From Chitinophagaceae bacterium (GTDB lineage Bacteria > Bacteroidota > Bacteroidia > Chitinophagales > Chitinophagaceae), in the NCBI GenBank assembly GCA_014379785.1, contig JACMLD010000327.1, positions 1 through 10,892 on the forward strand: 10,892 nucleotides of DNA. Reading direction: 5' to 3'. The position numbers and the translations under genes were made by a program. Under the pieces are notes generated by a model that had not been told where the DNA came from, made no database searches, and was given only the letters and a program-made list of their open reading frames with translations. Shown one piece after another: positions 7,198 to 10,892 of this stretch (positions are counted from its first letter, which is position 1; the number at the start of each line of letters is the position of its first letter).

Positions 7198-8067
7198 ATG
7201 GCGAAAGACTTTTATTCAATACTGGGAATAGCAAAGACAGCAACGGCAGAAGATATCAAGAAAGCATACCGTAAGCTTGCGCTCAAATTCCACCCCGATA
7301 AAAATCAGGGCAACAAGGAAGCGGAAGAAAAATTCAAAGGCATCAGCGAAGCGTATGAGGTGTTGAGTGATCCTGAAAACAGAAAGAAATACGATCGCTT
7401 TGGTGAGAACTGGAATAAAATGGATCAGGCACAGGCTCAGCGCCAATCCGGCCCACGTCAGGGGTCTTATTCTTACGAATCGGACCCATTTTCCGGAGGC
7501 GGTTTTGAAGATATATTTGAAAGTCTTTTTTCCGGGTCAGGAAAAAAACGCGGCGCGTCAAGAGGACAGGATACCCAGGCGGAAATGTCTATCACACTCG
7601 AAGAAGCATTTTCGGGCGCATCCAAAATATTTGAAATAAACAATCAGACCACCCGCATAAAGTTAAAACCTGGTACCTATCAGGGTTTGAAAATAAGACT
7701 TCCCGAAAAGGGCAGGAGCGGCACCACCCCTGGAGATCTGTACATTACGATCAATGTACAGTCTCATCCGCTCTACAGAGTGGAAGGCGATAACCTTCAT
7801 CAAAAAATTACGGTAGATCTCTATACAGCTGTGCTTGGCGGCGAGGTGGAAGTGCGTTCACTTTCCGGACAATTCAAAATAAAACTTCCGCACGGTACCC
7901 AGCCTGGAAAGCTGCTTCGATTGAAAGGCAAAGGAATGCCCGTTTACAACAAACCCACCAATCATGGGGATCTTTTACTGGAGATAGATGTTGCCATACC
8001 CAAAGCGCTGAGTGAAGAAGAGAGAAATCTTTTTCAAAAACTACAGGCCATGTCAAAGGAAAAATAA
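7198..8067 (+). CDS. CbpA/DnaJ-type J-domain co-chaperone
   Basis: A class B (zinc-finger-less) DnaJ homologue of 289 residues from the ATG at 7198, near the usual ~300. The J domain spans about residues 1-70, starting MAKDFYSILGI, with the invariant HPD at 32-34 that stimulates DnaK ATPase. A short Gly/Phe-rich linker follows (about 85-120, FSGGGFEDIFESLFSG), then two C-terminal substrate-binding beta domains: ITLEEAFSGASK (132-143), PGDLYITINVQSHPLYRVEG (178-197), and the second domain with LPHGTQPGKLLRLKGKGMP (230-248). No CxxCxGxG repeats are present, which separates it from DnaJ proper. An in-frame ATG at 7171, directly after the permease stop codon, would add nine residues (MDSRSFMVD); I prefer 7198 because J proteins normally begin at the J domain. 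It is probably co-transcribed with the permease gene, and is tail-to-tail with the nucleotidase gene, 11 nt apart. Confidence 0.93.
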   Translation: MAKDFYSILGIAKTATAEDIKKAYRKLALKFHPDKNQGNKEAEEKFKGISEAYEVLSDPENRKKYDRFGENWNKMDQAQAQRQSGPRQGSYSYESDPFSGGGFEDIFESLFSGSGKKRGASRGQDTQAEMSITLEEAFSGASKIFEINNQTTRIKLKPGTYQGLKIRLPEKGRSGTTPGDLYITINVQSHPLYRVEGDNLHQKITVDLYTAVLGGEVEVRSLSGQFKIKLPHGTQPGKLLRLKGKGMPVYNKPTNHGDLLLEIDVAIPKALSEEERNLFQKLQAMSKEK

Positions 8068-8078
8068 GTTTCAGTTTA

Positions 8079-9020
8079 CTATTTGTCTATCAGCTTTTCG
8101 ACCACCGCTCTCAGCGGTGAGTCGCTGGTATATGGAACTTTGGCAGACGGCACCAGTGATTTGGCCGGTTCAAGATGCACATCCTGATCGTCAAAAAAGA
8201 TATGCGCGTTGAAAGCTTTCAGAATCTGGTCCTTTGATATTCCTCCCAGAAAAAAAGCTTCATCTACATATACATCCCATTTTCTGAAGGTATTTATCAC
8301 CCGCATATGGGAGGGACTGTTGCGGGCGGTAATGATAGCGATTCGCAATGGTGACAACTCGATGCCTGTATGCATCTTATGCTGTATCCTGGAAAGCATC
8401 TTAAGCAACTTGGCATAAGGACCCTCGCGTAATGGAACTTCAGCATTTGCAGATTCGTTTACATGAAATGCTTCAATACCTTTTGATTTGTAAATGAACT
8501 CCGATTCATCGGCGAATAAAACCGCATCTCCGTCAAATGCTATGCGGACTGTTGTCAGTTCAGGGATGAAGTCTTTTGGTGGATCATAGATCATGGCCGC
8601 GGCACAGATGCCTGAGTCGATCACTTTCTGCACATCATCCTCGTCCTTTGTCAGAAAAAGATCCACATTGAATCCTTCCATATAGCGGAACAGAGGTTCG
8701 CCGCCGGTGAAGGCCGACCTGGTGATATCAAGGCCATAGCTGTGCAGTGAATTGAGCACCCTGATACCGGTCTCAGGACTGTTTCTCGACATGACAATAA
8801 CCTCAACCAGCCGCTCTTTCGAAAGCTGGTTGAGGTTTAATAATGCTTCTACAAGATGAAATGCAGTGCCCTTTTCAAGCAATACATTTTCCATATTTCT
8901 CTGGTACTCGCGATAAGACTGTATGCCCTTTTCTTTGAAAATCATGTTCTCTTCTTCCAGATCAAACAATGCTCTCGAAGAAATTCCCACTACCAGCGTA
9001 TCCTTAAAATCAATCGGCAT
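8079..9020 (-). CDS. Cytosolic 5'-nucleotidase, cN-I family (PF06189)
   Basis: A 313-residue enzyme of the 5'-nucleotidase family named for vertebrate cN-IA (NT5C1), a branch of HAD-like phosphatases that hydrolyses nucleoside monophosphates such as AMP to nucleoside and phosphate. Visible signatures are VGISSRALFDLEEEN (residues 11-25), VEVIVMSRNSPETG (72-85), AFTGGEPLF (103-111), IAFDGDAVLF (160-169), AIITARNSPSH (228-238), EAFFLGG (254-260) and HIFFDDQ (273-279). The FDGDAVLF and FFDDQ acidic clusters are good candidates for nucleophile and metal ligands. Length matches the bacterial members. No signal peptide, so cytoplasmic. It begins 18 nt after the metY stop, with an AAGGGA stretch shortly before its ATG that could serve as a ribosome binding site, so the two genes are likely co-transcribed. 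Substrate preference is not decided by sequence. Confidence 0.9.
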   Translation of the reverse strand: MPIDFKDTLVVGISSRALFDLEEENMIFKEKGIQSYREYQRNMENVLLEKGTAFHLVEALLNLNQLSKERLVEVIVMSRNSPETGIRVLNSLHSYGLDITRSAFTGGEPLFRYMEGFNVDLFLTKDEDDVQKVIDSGICAAAMIYDPPKDFIPELTTVRIAFDGDAVLFADESEFIYKSKGIEAFHVNESANAEVPLREGPYAKLLKMLSRIQHKMHTGIELSPLRIAIITARNSPSHMRVINTFRKWDVYVDEAFFLGGISKDQILKAFNAHIFFDDQDVHLEPAKSLVPSAKVPYTSDSPLRAVVEKLIDK

Positions 9021-9038
9021 CTTGTCCCTTTTATGGTG

Positions 9039-10346
9039 CTATCCTTTCGCTGCTTTGAAAGCGGCGATAAGATCGTCTTTGATATCCTCAATGTGTTCGG
9101 TACCCAGCGAAATACGAAGCACGCCCGGTTCAACGCCCGCTGATTTTTGTTCAGCTTCCGACAATTGCTCGTGGGTAGTTGTGGCGGGATGAATGATCAG
9201 GGTTTTGGAATCACCCACATTGGCAAGGTGACTGATCAGTTTGAGGTTGTCGACAATTTTGTCCGCCTCTTCTCTTCCGCCTTTTACTTTGAATGAAAGC
9301 ACTCCGCCGAATCCGTTTTTAAGATATTTTTTTCCGAGCTGATGGTATTTGTTGTCCTTGAGTCCGGGATAGTTTACAAATTCCACCTGTCCCTGCTTCT
9401 GCAGCCATTCAGCGAGCTCCTGCGCGTTTTCAACGGTACGCTGTACACGGAGACTAAGCGTTTCAAGACCCATCAGAAATTGAAAGGAGTTGAAAGGACT
9501 CAGAGACGGGCCGAGTGATCTCAGACCAGTCACACGCGCTCGAATGATAAAGGCGATGTTGCCGAAAGGTCCGCCGGAGCCAAAGATGTCCCAGAATTTC
9601 ATATTGTGGTAAGCTTCATCCGGTTCTGTGAAGTATCCGAATTTACCATTCCCCCAATCAAAGTTGCCGGCATCTACAATGACGCCGCCGATACTTGTTC
9701 CATGTCCGCCAATCCATTTTGTTGCCGATTCCACAATAACATTCGCGCCGTAATCAATCGGTTTGCACAAATAACCGCAGGCTCCAAAAGTGTTGTCAAC
9801 AATCAATGGAATTTTATGTTTTTTGGCGATGTCTGAAAGTTTTTCGAAATCGGGAATGCTGAAACCCGGATTTCCAATCGTCTCCACATAAATGGCACGC
9901 GTCCGGTCGTTTATTTTTGCTTCGAAGTCTGCTGGATTGTCCACATCAGCAAACTTTGCTTCAAAACCCAGGCGTTTGAGGGAAACCTTGAACTGATTGT
10001 ATGTACCACCATACAGATGTGACGAAGCAACGATGTTGTCACCCTGTTGCAGGATATTCTGCAAAGCGATGAATTGCGCTGCCTGTCCGGAAGCCATTGC
10101 AAGCGCACCGACTCCTCCTTCCAGGGCCGCCACTCTCTTTTCAAAAACATCGGTGGTCGGATTCATGATACGCGAATAGATATTGCCAAATTCTCTCAGA
10201 CCGAAAAGATTTGCAGCATGCTCTGCACTGTTGAAAACATATGAAGTTGTCTGGTGAATGGGTACTGCTCTCGACTTGGTAACAGGGTCGGGCTCCTGTC
10301 CGGCGTGAACTTGCAAGGTTTCAAACCGTAGATTTTGCTGTGACAT
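9039..10346 (-). CDS. metY: O-acetylhomoserine sulfhydrylase
   Basis: A 435-residue PLP enzyme of the Cys/Met metabolism family (fold type I). It most likely converts O-acetyl-L-homoserine plus sulfide to L-homocysteine and acetate, the direct sulfhydrylation route to methionine. It begins FETLQVHAGQEPDP, as MetY proteins do. YSRIMNPT (57-64) holds residues that contact PLP phosphate from the partner subunit; ASGQAA (85-90) cradles the phosphate; VETIGNPG (154-161) and VDNTFG (183-188, Asp184 pairs with the pyridine nitrogen) follow; the Schiff-base lysine is Lys210 in ESATKWIGGHG. The C terminus has HPATTTHEQLSEAEQ (392-406) and PGVLRISLGTEHIEDI (413-428). At ~430 residues it is longer than MetB or MetC (~380-395), and the insertion after residue 220 (DAGNFDWGNGKFGYFTEPD) is typical of MetY. 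Confidence 0.95.
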   Translation of the reverse strand: MSQQNLRFETLQVHAGQEPDPVTKSRAVPIHQTTSYVFNSAEHAANLFGLREFGNIYSRIMNPTTDVFEKRVAALEGGVGALAMASGQAAQFIALQNILQQGDNIVASSHLYGGTYNQFKVSLKRLGFEAKFADVDNPADFEAKINDRTRAIYVETIGNPGFSIPDFEKLSDIAKKHKIPLIVDNTFGACGYLCKPIDYGANVIVESATKWIGGHGTSIGGVIVDAGNFDWGNGKFGYFTEPDEAYHNMKFWDIFGSGGPFGNIAFIIRARVTGLRSLGPSLSPFNSFQFLMGLETLSLRVQRTVENAQELAEWLQKQGQVEFVNYPGLKDNKYHQLGKKYLKNGFGGVLSFKVKGGREEADKIVDNLKLISHLANVGDSKTLIIHPATTTHEQLSEAEQKSAGVEPGVLRISLGTEHIEDIKDDLIAAFKAAKG

Positions 10347-10408
10347 AAGATTTGATTAAGGTGATTGTGTCTATAAATATACCGCCTTCAGCCGTTTTCC
10401 GACACGCT

Positions 10409-10892
10409 TTATTTTTTACGGATGATATCAAACAGACGGTCCGCGTCCTCGCGCCGGCAGAGCTCTGTACCGGGATTCATGGTTGCCGCCGTACCGCAGG
10501 CAACTCCATACATCACTGCCTGGTGTGGTTCCATGCCTTTTGAAAGACTGAGTACAATACCCGCAATCATACTGTCGCCTGCACCGACTGTACTTTTTCT
10601 TTTTACCAACGGGGCAGAAATAATCTTCACTTCGTTCTTTGTCACCATAGCGGCTCCGGCAGCACCCATCGATATTACAATGATCTCGCATTTACCGCCG
10701 GCAATGATCTGCCCGGCTGTCTCGATGGCTCTTTCCTGCGACAACTCTTCCTCCCCGGCAAGTGAGGCGAGTTCGCCCAGATTTGGTTTGCAGAGAAATA
10801 TCTTTTCTTCCAATGCTTTTTTCAAAGCTTCCCCCGAGCTGTCCACCACAAGCTTTGCATTTTTGCGCGCCGCTATACCCGCAATACCTGCA
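10409..10892 (-). CDS. pfkB: PfkB-family sugar-phosphate kinase, Pfk-2-like (5' end outside window)
   Basis: The C-terminal 160 residues of a ribokinase/PfkB-fold kinase; the frame is open through the right edge, so the N-terminal half is missing. Visible motifs are VVDSSGEAL (14-23 of the fragment), CKPNLGELASLAG (34-46), IIVISMGAAGA (70-80), and the family signature STVGAGDSMIAGI (100-112), whose GAGD contains the catalytic base Asp106. The tail GVACGTAATMNPGTELC closely resembles that of E. coli 6-phosphofructokinase II (GVAAGSAATLNQGTRLC), more than 1-phosphofructokinase FruK. The likely reaction is ATP-dependent phosphorylation of fructose 6-phosphate in glycolysis, but specificity cannot be settled without the N-terminal half; tagatose-6-phosphate or fructose-1-phosphate remain possible. 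The stop is 62 nt upstream of metY on the same strand. Confidence 0.85.
   Translation of the reverse strand, partial: AGIAGIAARKNAKLVVDSSGEALKKALEEKIFLCKPNLGELASLAGEEELSQERAIETAGQIIAGGKCEIIVISMGAAGAAMVTKNEVKIISAPLVKRKSTVGAGDSMIAGIVLSLSKGMEPHQAVMYGVACGTAATMNPGTELCRREDADRLFDIIRKK

Noticed and set aside
8103..8119. Perfect 7-bp hairpin (CACCGCT, loop CTC, AGCGGTG) about 36 nt past the J-protein stop, considered as a terminator
   Set aside because: No T-run follows on either strand, and it lies within the coding sequence of the nucleotidase.
10374..10381. TATATTTA on the - strand upstream of metY as a -7 promoter box
   Set aside because: One mismatch to TAnnTTTG and no TTTG at the expected -33 distance; too weak to annotate, though the position would suit metY.

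Overview
The window looks like ordinary chromosomal DNA from a member of the Bacteroidota, most likely the Chitinophagales/Chitinophagaceae. Four things point there: a lone ~790-residue two-FtsX-domain permease of the type abundant in that phylum, a PF06439 (DUF1080) lipoprotein, a secreted coiled-coil protein of a type I associate with this group, and the near absence of Shine-Dalgarno sequences together with a perfect TAnnTTTG box (the Bacteroidota -7 element) at the left edge. The taxonomic call is an inference from gene content.

Layout. Positions 1-1578 hold two + strand genes for exported proteins: a PF06439 lipoprotein, then a small periplasmic coiled-coil protein. The second ends stop-on-stop against a - strand cluster (1575-4477) read as xseA, xseB, a DUF1801 protein and a secreted alpha/beta hydrolase. 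xseA and xseB overlap and encode both subunits of exodeoxyribonuclease VII. Diverging from xseA, a + strand group (4529-8067) holds a 72-residue HMA-like ferredoxin-fold protein, an ABC-type permease without an ATPase, and a CbpA-type J-domain co-chaperone that begins at or just after the permease stop codon. This group converges on a second - strand block (8079-10892): the 3' part of a Pfk-2-like sugar-phosphate kinase, then metY (sulfhydrylation of O-acetylhomoserine), then a cN-I-type 5'-nucleotidase 18 nt downstream of metY.

The genes serve separate housekeeping roles: carbohydrate handling, DNA repair, envelope transport, protein folding, sulfur amino-acid synthesis and nucleotide turnover. 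I see no mobile element, CRISPR array, tRNA or rRNA, toxin-antitoxin pair or defence cassette, and no sign of recent transfer. Genes are tightly packed: no gap between genes exceeds about 70 nt. I found no clear candidate for a previously undescribed system. The items worth a second look are small: an uncharacterised secreted coiled-coil family, a metal-domain-like protein lacking the metal motif, a permease/J-protein junction, and a metY/nucleotidase pairing.
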